Source: Alistipes sp.
GTDB lineage: Bacteria > Bacteroidota > Bacteroidia > Bacteroidales > Rikenellaceae
Assembly (NCBI GenBank): GCA_029065825.1
Contig: JAIEHQ010000019.1
Location: 1 to 7,954 of the forward strand
Length of the DNA stretch: 7,954 nucleotides
Direction of reading: 5' to 3'
The translations under genes were made by a program, and so were the position numbers. Positions 1 to 7,829 of the stretch are shown piece after piece. The notes beneath the pieces are model-generated. The model was not told where the DNA came from. It saw nothing but the letters and a program-made list of their open reading frames with translations, and made no database searches. The stretch's first letter is position 1. The number at the start of each line of letters is the position of its first letter.

Positions 1-3000
1 TCGTCGTCCGATCGGCCTCGTTTACCCCCTCGCGCTTGAGCACCATGCCTTTGTCCCGGGCAAGCGATGCCTCCCGCACTTCACTGATGCTCTGCCGGTA
101 ACGACTCGCCGCCTCGGGCGTACTCTTCGACTCGATGAACGCACGCAGCTTGGCGTTGTCGCACACGAAGCCCGAGCACGACGGCTTGTACTTATCGACC
201 AATTCGGTATGGAGTTCGGCGATCGTCTGCAGCTGCTCGGGCGATGCCTCCCACATGCCTTTGCGGGCGGTCTCCATCATCACGGCGGTCATCTCTTCGA
301 GGGCGGCCGGATTCTGCCGCTCGAAATAGTCGCGTACGCCGAGGTCGAACTTGTCCCGAACATACACTTCGTAAATCTCGTCCCACAGCTCGTCGTCGAT
401 CGCCTCGGGCTTCATGACGTTCCATCCGTAGGTATTCTGCACGATCTCGGCGAATCCCGCGGCAGCACCCGCTCCGCCCCGCATCTTCTCCTCGATGTAG
501 CGGGGGTTGAAGATGGTCGTGCGGCTCTCCACGCCGATCGCCTCCTTCAGCTCCTGCATGCGCATGCGGTTGCGGTTGCGGTAGTCGCTCAGGTAGGCAT
601 CCGGCTCCTTGCCCGTGACGTTGCGCACGGCCAGATTCATGCCGCCCATGAACTCATAGACGTGATCGAGGCTCAGCGCCCCCCACGTATTGCTCTGACG
701 CGGCTGAATGACCGCATCGGTGTTGATCAGCGCCGCTTCGAGGGCGAATTGCCGCACCTGCTCCCACGCCTTCTCGCTGCCGTAGAAGGCACCCATGTTC
801 TGCAGGTAGAGGTCGGCGATTTCAGCCGGGTCCTCCCAACGGTCGCCGCTCTGGACCAGCCCTGTGACACCCGTGCCGTAGTTGCCGTTCACGCCGCCGA
901 ACACGCGATAGGTCGCCACCTCGCGCGCCTCCTTCGGCGAGAGTCCCTTGTCGATGAGCGAACGCTCGGCATCGACGACTCCCTGGGCCACGAAATTCTC
1001 GTACCGGTCGTCCTTCGCGGTGGCGGCCATCTCGACGGCCCGCGAAATGAGGAACAGACGCGAAGCGGCGATATCGCGCAGCTGCCCGCTGGTCTGAACC
1101 ACTACGTCGATACGCGGACGGCCCAGCTCCTCGGAGGGAATGAGCCGAATATCCGTCACACGGCCGAAGACATCGCGGATCGGCTCCACGCCCAGCATGT
1201 AGAGCACCTGCGCGACGGTCGCGCCCTCGGTCTCGACGAACTCGCCGCTCCAGAGCGTGTAGCTTACCTTGCGCGGGAGGGAGTCGTTGTGCCGCTCGCG
1301 GTACATTTTCACGGTATTCTCGGCCAGCTCTTTGCCCCGCTCCCAGGCCGTCTCGCTCGGAGTCGCCTCGGCGTTCACGGCATATAGGTTGCGCCCCGTA
1401 GGGAGCGTATTGGGGTTGGCAATGGGGTCTCCGCCCGGCGAAGGGGCGGTATAACCGCCGCCGAGGGCATTCATCAGCGAGGCAAGCTCCGCTTCCGGGC
1501 TTGCTTCGAGCGCCTTGCTGTAGTTGCCGACATTGCGGACCGTGCGTTCGATCTCCATGATCGCCCGCGCGCGGTTTCTCTCCTCCTTCGTCGGTCCCCC
1601 GGCACCCGGCACGGCAGCCTCACGCACCCTTTCCGGTGCGGAAGCCTCGGGGCGGGTGCCGGTCTTCGGAATCCACGCGGGGTGTCCTCCTCCCGCCGCT
1701 GCGGACTTTCCTGCCGGATGCTCCTTCGCCGCGGCCGACGGCTGCGACGACTGCATGGCTATCATGCGCGCCATCATATCCTGCGGCATCGCCAGCGAAC
1801 GCTCCGTCCGGCGCGCCTGCTCCAGTTCTGCGGCGGAGATTCCCGCCACAGCGCAGACGACCTGATCGGAAACCTCCGTCCTGCCCTCCAGCAACCTTTC
1901 GACCAGCTCCCGGGCCGGAGTCAGATAGCGGCGCGTGAAGAGCGACTTGTGCTTCTCCAGATCGCCCGAGGCCTTGCCGCGCAGTTTGTCCAGCGCCAGC
2001 AGCGAGTAGGCGATCGGTTCGACGGACATGGCGCGAACGCTGCTGCGGATACGCTCCCGGGAATAGGGACGGCCCATCGTATAGAGTTCGCCCGTGATCT
2101 TCTCGTTGGCGAGTTCCTCGGCGAAATTCTCGATGCGGGCGATCTCCTCCTCGGTGTAGGGGCGGGTCGTCAGGCTGTCGAGCCGCAGTTCGCGGTGGAT
2201 GCCCAGCCCGACGACGAGCCGCTTGACCTTCAGGGCCGCCTGTTCGGTATCGGCCTCGGCGTACAGCAGGTCGTTGTACTCCTGAACGGCCGAGCAAAGA
2301 TCGCGGTAGATGCCGCGCACGCCGCTCTCCAGGAACGGAGGCGTCAGGTAGGACTGCAGGGTGGCATACGCGCGGCGCTTGGCGATGATGCCCTCGCCGA
2401 CATTGCCGATCGAGTAGATGTAGAGGTGAGGCAGCGGTCCGACCAGCCGGTCCGGCCAGTCGTTGCTGCACAGAGCGACCTGCTTGCGGGGCGTGAACTC
2501 CAGACTGCCGTGCGTGCCGAAATGGATCATCGCATCGGCACCGAAGCCGTAGCGCGCCCACAGATAGGAGGCCACGTAGGCGTGCGGCGGTGCGGCATCC
2601 GTGCCGTGCACGATGGCGAAGTCGTCGTCGCCGGCACCCGCCGCGAGCTGCGGCAGCAGCACCACATTGCCCAGTCTCACGCACGGGAGCGCCAGACGGC
2701 CGTCATCGGTGGAGAGGTAGCTGCCGGGGAACTCGCCGTCGAGCGCCCGCACCTGCTCCATCATTTCGGGGCGGATCGCCCGCGCGGTCCAGGCGGCATA
2801 GTCTTCAGCCGAGACCCGTTCGGGATCGCCGTTCTCCAGGAGATCGGACTTCGCGCCGAGGGCATAGGCATTGAACACGGCACCCTGGCGCTGGATGAGC
2901 GCCTCCAGCGCTTCGGCCGAAGCGGGCAGGTTCTCCACGCGGTAGCCTTCGGACTGCATCCGGCGCAGCAGGTTGTAGAGCGACGGGGCGACCTCCATGC

Positions 3001-4132
3001 CCGCGGCCGTGAGCGCATTCTGGCCGGGGCCTTTGTAGTAGTAGATGGCGATGCGCTTCTCGCTGTTGGCTTTCCGCTGCAGGGCGATGTGGTTGTTCAC
3101 CGTCTCGACGAAGGTCTCCAGACGCTCGGGAACGGCGTACGACTGCGGCAGTCCCTCCGCATCGAGCCGGTGGCCGAACAGCACGAACGGCCGTATCGCT
3201 CCGTCGATCTCGGGCATCACGACGCTCTGCGACATGAACCCTCCGTTCATGCCCATCTTGTCCGCCTCCCACTCATCGACCGGCCGATTGACATTGAGCG
3301 GCGCGAAGAGCGGGATATTGCGCTGGCGGAGGTAATCGACAATATAATCCCCCATGCGGCCGTGCGCCATGTTGATGACGGCGGCAGGCCGTATGGAATC
3401 GACCTGGCGGCGCTGCACCAGCTGCTGCATGTCGCGGACGGGATAGACGACATTGCCCGTGCGCTCCAGCGCACGGACCAGCTCCTCGGGTTCGCCCATC
3501 TGACCGGTCACGATGATCCGGGGGGCCTCATCGCTCCGCGACAGTCCGTGTTCCGCAAGGAAGCGGTCGTACTCCGCCACACTGCCGAAGTCCAGCTCCT
3601 CGCCGCCGGAATCGGCAGGATCGGCATGGTAGAACTGCTTGACCTCGCGTCGGGCCGGCGCATCGGGCTGCTCGCTGTCGAACCGCTTGCCGTCGATCGT
3701 CCGGCGGATATAGACGAGCATGTTGCGGTAGTTGGCGCGGCCTCCGCCGTTCAGATAGCCCTTGACGGCGGCCACCGTCGCCGAATCCGCCGAGACGATC
3801 TCGTTGGCGGGATTGGTCGCCATCGTCGTCAGAACGGTTACCCCCTTGCCCGCGGCCCGACGGATCGCCTCGCGCTGCTGCTCGGTAATGCGCAGCCCCA
3901 TGCCGTTGATGAGCACCATGTCGTATCGGCCGATGCGGTCCAGCTCCTCGGGGTCCAGCGAGGAGAGCACGATCCGGGGATGGTCGTTCGCCTTGGCGAT
4001 CTGCCCAAGGGTAATGACCTGATAGTTGATAAACGCGATCCGCGTGGCGGAGAACCATACGTTCCACGCCACGACGGCCGCAATGATCGCGAGCAGAAGC
4101 GCGCCCGCACAGATTGTCAGTTTTCGTTTCAT
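1..4132 (-). CDS. hmuS: HmuS: CobN-like membrane-anchored heme (de)chelatase, C-terminus cut off by window edge
   Basis: The reading frame is open from the ATG at 4132 to the window edge (1377 complete codons, no stop), so the C-terminus is missing. Residues 1-4 (MKRK) precede one hydrophobic helix at about 7-24, which predicts an inner-membrane anchor with the rest in the periplasm. The body is the CobN/BchH large-chelatase fold. The core motif MIHFGTHGSLEF lies at residues 535-546 (His537 and His541 are candidate metal or porphyrin contacts), followed by NDWPDRL and AKRRAY. LPTGRNLY is at 910-917, DHVYEFMGGMN at 1156-1166, and NPRYIEEK begins at 1209. A Cys pair (C1319, C1324) lies near the end. 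A low-complexity Ala/Gly/Pro linker fills about 794-847. The gene starts 13 bp after hmuR. Classic CobN inserts cobalt into a corrin ring; the membrane anchor and the hmuYR context point instead to HmuS, whose family is linked to iron removal from heme. The family call is very secure; the reaction is inferred from homologues. Complete members are roughly 1300-1500 residues, so little should be missing. Confidence 0.93.
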   Translation of the reverse strand, partial: MKRKLTICAGALLLAIIAAVVAWNVWFSATRIAFINYQVITLGQIAKANDHPRIVLSSLDPEELDRIGRYDMVLINGMGLRITEQQREAIRRAAGKGVTVLTTMATNPANEIVSADSATVAAVKGYLNGGGRANYRNMLVYIRRTIDGKRFDSEQPDAPARREVKQFYHADPADSGGEELDFGSVAEYDRFLAEHGLSRSDEAPRIIVTGQMGEPEELVRALERTGNVVYPVRDMQQLVQRRQVDSIRPAAVINMAHGRMGDYIVDYLRQRNIPLFAPLNVNRPVDEWEADKMGMNGGFMSQSVVMPEIDGAIRPFVLFGHRLDAEGLPQSYAVPERLETFVETVNNHIALQRKANSEKRIAIYYYKGPGQNALTAAGMEVAPSLYNLLRRMQSEGYRVENLPASAEALEALIQRQGAVFNAYALGAKSDLLENGDPERVSAEDYAAWTARAIRPEMMEQVRALDGEFPGSYLSTDDGRLALPCVRLGNVVLLPQLAAGAGDDDFAIVHGTDAAPPHAYVASYLWARYGFGADAMIHFGTHGSLEFTPRKQVALCSNDWPDRLVGPLPHLYIYSIGNVGEGIIAKRRAYATLQSYLTPPFLESGVRGIYRDLCSAVQEYNDLLYAEADTEQAALKVKRLVVGLGIHRELRLDSLTTRPYTEEEIARIENFAEELANEKITGELYTMGRPYSRERIRSSVRAMSVEPIAYSLLALDKLRGKASGDLEKHKSLFTRRYLTPARELVERLLEGRTEVSDQVVCAVAGISAAELEQARRTERSLAMPQDMMARMIAMQSSQPSAAAKEHPAGKSAAAGGGHPAWIPKTGTRPEASAPERVREAAVPGAGGPTKEERNRARAIMEIERTVRNVGNYSKALEASPEAELASLMNALGGGYTAPSPGGDPIANPNTLPTGRNLYAVNAEATPSETAWERGKELAENTVKMYRERHNDSLPRKVSYTLWSGEFVETEGATVAQVLYMLGVEPIRDVFGRVTDIRLIPSEELGRPRIDVVVQTSGQLRDIAASRLFLISRAVEMAATAKDDRYENFVAQGVVDAERSLIDKGLSPKEAREVATYRVFGGVNGNYGTGVTGLVQSGDRWEDPAEIADLYLQNMGAFYGSEKAWEQVRQFALEAALINTDAVIQPRQSNTWGALSLDHVYEFMGGMNLAVRNVTGKEPDAYLSDYRNRNRMRMQELKEAIGVESRTTIFNPRYIEEKMRGGAGAAAGFAEIVQNTYGWNVMKPEAIDDELWDEIYEVYVRDKFDLGVRDYFERQNPAALEEMTAVMMETARKGMWEASPEQLQTIAELHTELVDKYKPSCSGFVCDNAKLRAFIESKSTPEAASRYRQSISEVREASLARDKGMVLKREGVNEADRTT

Positions 4133-4145
4133 ATCGCTCGATTTT

Positions 4146-6299
4146 CTATTTTTTCCTGCACATCCGCTCCAGCGACAGCGACAGCCCCACCGAACAGGTC
4201 GTTCCCGTGGTGGTGGGCGAGTTGCTGTAATAGTAGTCGGGGCGGTAGTTGAAGAGGTTGTCCACCGCTACCGTGAGGTCGATTCCCCGCCAGATGCGCT
4301 GCACGAGGCTCAGCTTCCAGATCGTATATCCCGGATAGGTCTGCCGCTCGGTCTTCTCGTAGGAGGTTATCTCGGTATAGACATCGGTGGTAACCCGCGA
4401 GAGGTAGCGCCCCGTAAGGGCCACGCTCAGGCCGTAGTGCTTCCAGTCCCTGTCGTAGGCGACGCGCGCCGTCGCGGTATGGGGGCGCGTCGAGGAGAGC
4501 AGCGGCTCGCCCCGCTTGATATGCTCGCGGGTATAGGCGTAGGAGAGCCGCCACGAAACACCGCACGAGTATCTGGCCGAGACATTGGCATCGACGCCCG
4601 CCACCTGCAGCCGCGCCATGTTGGTATAGACCTGGCCGGCCAGCTCCTGACTCCACGCCGTCGTGATGCGGTCATCGACCAGATTGTAGAACCCGGTGAC
4701 GGTAAGGTTGTAGGGACCCCGCATATACTCGCCCGAAAGCGAGAAGTTGTGGCTCGATTCGGCCTTCAGATCGGGGTTGCCGTAGATCATGAAGATATTG
4801 CCCATGTAGAAGTTCATATACATCTCCTTGAGCGTCGGAGCACGGAATCCGCCGGCGTAGGAGGCCCGCAGCGAACAGTTGTCCAGCTTATACATCAGGC
4901 CGATTTTCGGCGAGACGTGAGACAACCCAGCCTCCGAGAAGTAGTCGAAGCGCACGCCCGCGATGAGGTTGAACTTCCTGTGGGGATTCCAGTCGAACTG
5001 CGCGAAGGCATCGGCCGTATGCTGCATGCGGCTGCCGTTATTCTCGAACTGGTAGGACATCAGGTAATCGCGCAGCCAGTCGCCGCCGACGGTCAGAATG
5101 TGCTTGTCGGCGAAGGTGTGGTTGTAGAGCGTGCGCAAGGTATGCTGCACGTTGCTGTAATCGCGCACGTCGCGGTCGGTCGGTACGAGGTAGTCGCTCT
5201 TGTCGTACTGGTCGAACGAATAGGACAGCTCCAGGTCGTCGTTCTCGCCGACGGCCCAGTCGCCCTTCAATCCGCCCGAGAAGCTGCGGTAGCGATCCTT
5301 GATGCTCTCCGAGGAGTCGCGCTCGCGGAAGAAATAGCCCGCCCGGGCCGTGAATTTCAGGTCGTCGGTCGCCTTGACCACCAGGCGCTCCTTGACATTG
5401 AGCGTGGAGTTGCCGTAAACGGTGCTGTAATCGCCCACCTCTCCGTTGTCGGTCCCCCGCGAGAGGTCTATGGCATCGACGGCGGTGTACTGCACGTTGG
5501 TCATCGAGTTGAAGCGGCCCAGATCGAAGCCCACCGAACCGCCGTAGCGCTGCTCGTTGTGCGCCCCGTAGCGGCCGTTCAGATTGACCGACCAAGGCTC
5601 CTTCGAATTGCGGCTGATGATATTGACCACCCCGCCGACGGCATTCGATCCGTAGAGCGACGAAGCGGCTCCCTTGACTATCTCGATCCGCTCCACATTG
5701 TCCATGTTCAGCCGGCTGTAATCGACGTTGTCGAGCGTCTCGCCCGCCAGACGTTCGCCATCGACCAGGAAGAGCACCGAATTGCCGCCGAAGCCCGACA
5801 TGTTGAGCGAGGTCTGCTGGTTCATCGAGTAGGAGAACTCGATGCCGGGCAGCTCCGTCTGCAGCAGATCGCCGATATTGGTCGCATCCGTCCGCTCGAT
5901 GTCCTTTTTCGAGATGACCCGCGTGACGATCGGCGCATCCTTGAGCAGCTTCGGCGTGCGCGTTCCCGTCACCACGATCTGATCCAGCATCTGCGCATCC
6001 TCCTGCAGGCGGAAGTCGCACAGGCCGCCCTTGCCGGCGGCCACGGTCCGTACCGCATCGAGGTATCCGAGAAACGAGGCTTTCAGCGAGCAGCTTCCAC
6101 CCGCGGGCAGGTCGATCGCATAGCGGCCCTGGGCATCGGTGGCCGTACCGAGTGAGGGGAACTCCGCCACCGTGACTGTCGCGCCGGCCAGCGGCTCGCC
6201 GTCGGCATCCGCAACGGTGCCGGATACCCGCCGTTGAGCGGCAGCCGCGACAGTCAGGAGCAGAGCCGACAACAAAACGATCGTAAATTTTCGCATCAT
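4146..6299 (-). CDS. hmuR: HmuR: TonB-dependent outer-membrane heme receptor
   Basis: This is a 717-residue receptor predicted to import heme across the outer membrane using TonB energy. A signal peptide covers about 1-21 (MMRKF, a hydrophobic core, then AAAAQ). A carboxypeptidase-regulatory-like beta domain (VSGTVADADGEPLAGATV) spans about 22-100. A TonB-box-like QIVVTGTR is at 107-114, the plug at about 115-230 (including VERIEIVKGAASSLYGSNAVGGVVNI), and the beta barrel runs to the end. The two hallmarks of heme receptors are present: FRAP at 485-488 and NPDL at 508-511. The segment between them has four Met (493, 495, 499, 504) and no His, and the plug has no His at all, so ligands differ from the His-based Porphyromonas HmuR. 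The barrel ends in ERMCRKK rather than the usual terminal aromatic. The start is one of two adjacent ATGs; the first overlaps the hmuY stop as ATGA, which suggests translational coupling. The same frame stays open upstream to 6761, but that part lies antiphase within hmuY and lacks a signal peptide. Confidence 0.95.
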   Translation of the reverse strand: MMRKFTIVLLSALLLTVAAAAQRRVSGTVADADGEPLAGATVTVAEFPSLGTATDAQGRYAIDLPAGGSCSLKASFLGYLDAVRTVAAGKGGLCDFRLQEDAQMLDQIVVTGTRTPKLLKDAPIVTRVISKKDIERTDATNIGDLLQTELPGIEFSYSMNQQTSLNMSGFGGNSVLFLVDGERLAGETLDNVDYSRLNMDNVERIEIVKGAASSLYGSNAVGGVVNIISRNSKEPWSVNLNGRYGAHNEQRYGGSVGFDLGRFNSMTNVQYTAVDAIDLSRGTDNGEVGDYSTVYGNSTLNVKERLVVKATDDLKFTARAGYFFRERDSSESIKDRYRSFSGGLKGDWAVGENDDLELSYSFDQYDKSDYLVPTDRDVRDYSNVQHTLRTLYNHTFADKHILTVGGDWLRDYLMSYQFENNGSRMQHTADAFAQFDWNPHRKFNLIAGVRFDYFSEAGLSHVSPKIGLMYKLDNCSLRASYAGGFRAPTLKEMYMNFYMGNIFMIYGNPDLKAESSHNFSLSGEYMRGPYNLTVTGFYNLVDDRITTAWSQELAGQVYTNMARLQVAGVDANVSARYSCGVSWRLSYAYTREHIKRGEPLLSSTRPHTATARVAYDRDWKHYGLSVALTGRYLSRVTTDVYTEITSYEKTERQTYPGYTIWKLSLVQRIWRGIDLTVAVDNLFNYRPDYYYSNSPTTTGTTCSVGLSLSLERMCRKK

Positions 6300-6955
6300 G
6301 GCTCGACGGGATAGAGGTAATCGACGGTCATGTATCCCTTCACTGCGGCATCGTTCATGAAATTGACCAAACGCAGCGCGGCATGGGTTCCGTCCGCAAG
6401 ACGCAGCAGATAGATCCTGCCCGAGAGGGTGTAGATCGGGGGCATGGTCGAGGTATCGACATCGAGCCACCGCGAGAGGCAGGGGTTGTAGTCGTCCTCG
6501 GCACAGACGATGATGCCGTCCATCATCTGCGACATGTCGATGGTAATGCGGTCGGTGGTCCACTCGTCGGCCGCGAACGCCTCCGCAGGCAGGGAGCCGG
6601 GCTGCGGCAGCGAACCGAAGTCGGCGGCATCGCACTCGGCAACCGCCCCGCCGTTGGTCTTGGCATCGTAACGATGGATGGCGAAATCCCACGCTGCGGG
6701 CGCTGCCCCGTCCACCTCGACGGCCGTTACCCGTTTTTCGTGCAGATCCACGTAATTCCACAGGGTGTATGCCGACGCATCGACATAAATACGCCCGGTG
6801 CGGGTGCGCTCATCAACGACGACGAAGCCGTACTCGCTCTCGGCCGCGGAGAGAGGCTCGTCGTAAATCCCTCCGAAGATGCCGTTGCATGCCGGGAGCG
6901 ACAGCACGACGGCCGCTCCCGACATGAGGTTTCTGATTTTCCGGTTCATGAACAT
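6296..6955 (-). CDS. hmuY: HmuY-family heme-binding lipoprotein
   Basis: This is a 219-residue predicted lipoprotein; Met3 could also be the start (217 residues). A short signal peptide with MSGAAVVLSLPAC gives a type II signal peptidase site at Cys23, with Leu-Pro-Ala before it. The mature part shows the HmuY signature: YTLWNYVDL at about 63-71 and WDFAIHRYDAKTNGG at 89-103. HmuY proteins bind heme at the cell surface, take it from host hemoproteins or from other bacteria's hemophores, and pass it to HmuR. In Porphyromonas gingivalis the iron is held by two His, whereas homologues in gut and other oral species use Met. Here a Met cluster (M141, M144, M145) and M171 (TSTMPPIY) sit in the expected C-terminal half, which suggests Met-Met coordination; this is inferred without an alignment. 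Cys151 and Cys159 could pair. The gene follows the upstream lipoprotein by 13 bp and overlaps hmuR. The family call is strong; the ligands are tentative. Confidence 0.9.
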   Translation of the reverse strand: MFMNRKIRNLMSGAAVVLSLPACNGIFGGIYDEPLSAAESEYGFVVVDERTRTGRIYVDASAYTLWNYVDLHEKRVTAVEVDGAAPAAWDFAIHRYDAKTNGGAVAECDAADFGSLPQPGSLPAEAFAADEWTTDRITIDMSQMMDGIIVCAEDDYNPCLSRWLDVDTSTMPPIYTLSGRIYLLRLADGTHAALRLVNFMNDAAVKGYMTVDYLYPVEP

Positions 6956-6968
6956 GCAATTTCGCGAA

Positions 6969-7799
6969 TTACTCTTCGGTGGCGGGGGCCGTGCCCGGCA
7001 GCAGCGTTACGGTAAGGCCTCCCATGACGGCCGGGACGTGGAACGCGACGGAATAGGCCTCCTTCGCCGCATCGACCCTGCCGGTCATCGTGAAGTCGTA
7101 GCTGCTCGTCGATTCGCCCATGCCCATCGTGACCGAACCGCTGCCGGAAAGCAGATACTCCCCGCCCTCGGACTCGATCGCGGCCGAAGCGACGGAGAAA
7201 GCGCCCCATGCGGACGATTCGAACACGACGGCCAGCGTACCGTCGCCGACGGCGGTCATCTTCAGCGACTCGTCATCGGTGTACCGATCCTTGAAATAGG
7301 CGCAGTCGGCATCGGAGTAACCTTTGTAGGTACCCGCCAGCAACAGATCGGCCGGAGCCTCCCCGGTGCGGAATTCGACCGTCAGACCGCCCATGACGGC
7401 AGGAACCGAAAAGCGCATCGTCGCCTCCGTCCGCGAAGCGATCACGCCCTCGAACGTACAGTCGTAGGTGGAAACATTTCCCTGCATGCCCATCTGCGCG
7501 GTTCCTTCGCCCGAAAGCGAACGGCCCCCCTCGGCCGCGTCGATCCGCACGTCGGGGATGAGAAACGCCCCCATGTCGGAGTCGAAGGCGATCGCAGCCG
7601 ATCCGTCGGCGTTCTCCGTTACGGTCACAGTCTGGTCGGCGGAGCAGGTATTCGAGAAGTAGGCGCAGCTCGTCAGCGCATAGCCGCCGTAGGTTCCGGC
7701 AATGTCGGCCGCCGCCGGGACATTGTCCGCATTTCCGTTGTCGCTGCAAGCCGCCGAGCCGAGGGCCGCGAGAGCCAATAAAAGGGTGTTGAATTTCAT
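6969..7799 (-). CDS. Tandem-repeat (calycin-like) surface lipoprotein, first gene of the hmu operon
   Basis: This is a 276-residue predicted lipoprotein. The signal sequence MKFNTLLLALAALGSAAC gives a lipobox at Ser-Ala-Ala-Cys18, and the following Ser-Asp-Asn loosely resembles acidic surface-export signals of Bacteroidetes. The mature protein is two copies of a roughly 120-residue, beta-rich, Gly-rich unit (about 34-149 and 155-272). Shared landmarks are AGTYxGY, CAYF, a GxGxxxMGM turn (Met103/105 and Met225/227), a SxYD strand and PAVMGGLTV (133-141 and 256-264). The pattern fits the calycin-like beta-barrel lipoproteins of Bacteroidetes found near HmuY genes, but this fold call is from memory of the family and not certain. 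The start at 7799 is chosen because it begins the signal peptide just after the promoter; the frame is open to an ATG at 7925, but that would translate the promoter. Being first in the operon, it may bind or relay heme or another porphyrin. That function is inferred from position only. Confidence 0.85.
   Translation of the reverse strand: MKFNTLLLALAALGSAACSDNGNADNVPAAADIAGTYGGYALTSCAYFSNTCSADQTVTVTENADGSAAIAFDSDMGAFLIPDVRIDAAEGGRSLSGEGTAQMGMQGNVSTYDCTFEGVIASRTEATMRFSVPAVMGGLTVEFRTGEAPADLLLAGTYKGYSDADCAYFKDRYTDDESLKMTAVGDGTLAVVFESSAWGAFSVASAAIESEGGEYLLSGSGSVTMGMGESTSSYDFTMTGRVDAAKEAYSVAFHVPAVMGGLTVTLLPGTAPATEE
6984..7337 (-). repeat. Tandem protein repeat, copy 2 (calycin-like unit)
   Basis: This encodes residues 155-272 of the first lipoprotein. 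Landmarks are AGTYKGY at 155-161, DCAYF at 165-169, the Met-Gly-Met turn at 225-227, SSYD at 232-235 and PAVMGGLTV at 256-264. It has a single Cys (166), and a His (254) in the strand just before PAVMGG where copy 1 has Ser. A five-residue linker (ADLLL, 150-154) separates it from copy 1. Confidence 0.85.
7353..7700 (-). repeat. Tandem protein repeat, copy 1 (calycin-like unit)
   Basis: This encodes residues 34-149 of the first lipoprotein. Landmarks are AGTYGGY at 34-40, SCAYF at 44-48, the Met-Gly-Met turn at 103-105, STYD at 110-113 and PAVMGGLTV at 133-141. It carries three Cys (45, 52, 114), of which only the first is kept in copy 2. The register to copy 2 is 121-123 residues. The DNA is conserved only in patches, so the duplication is not recent. 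Confidence 0.85.
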
Positions 7800-7829
7800 G
7801 TCGATGATTTTAATGTTTGTTTTCGACGG

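Noticed and set aside
209..1387. Plus-strand open frame of 392 codons
   Set aside because: It is antisense to the C-terminal half of hmuS, with the same shadow composition.
1682..4252. Plus-strand open frame of 856 codons
   Set aside because: It lies antisense to hmuS, which has unmistakable CobN motifs. The product is rich in Arg, His, Asp and Leu with no recognisable domain. Long antisense frames are common in GC-rich genes with biased codon use.
4026..6155. Plus-strand open frame of 709 codons
   Set aside because: It is antisense to hmuR and shows no signal peptide, motif or promoter. The minus-strand frame has clear receptor domains.
6300..6761. N-terminal extension of the hmuR frame to 6761
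   Set aside because: It would overlap most of hmuY and would bury the clear signal peptide that starts at MMRKF.
6961..6968. Palindrome TTCGCGAA in the 13-bp gap before hmuY
   Set aside because: An 8-bp palindrome is easily found by chance, there is no adjacent promoter element, and the gap is too short for an independent control region.
6383..7781. Overlapping plus-strand frames opposite hmuY and the first lipoprotein
   Set aside because: Both are shadows; the minus-strand genes have lipoboxes and family motifs.
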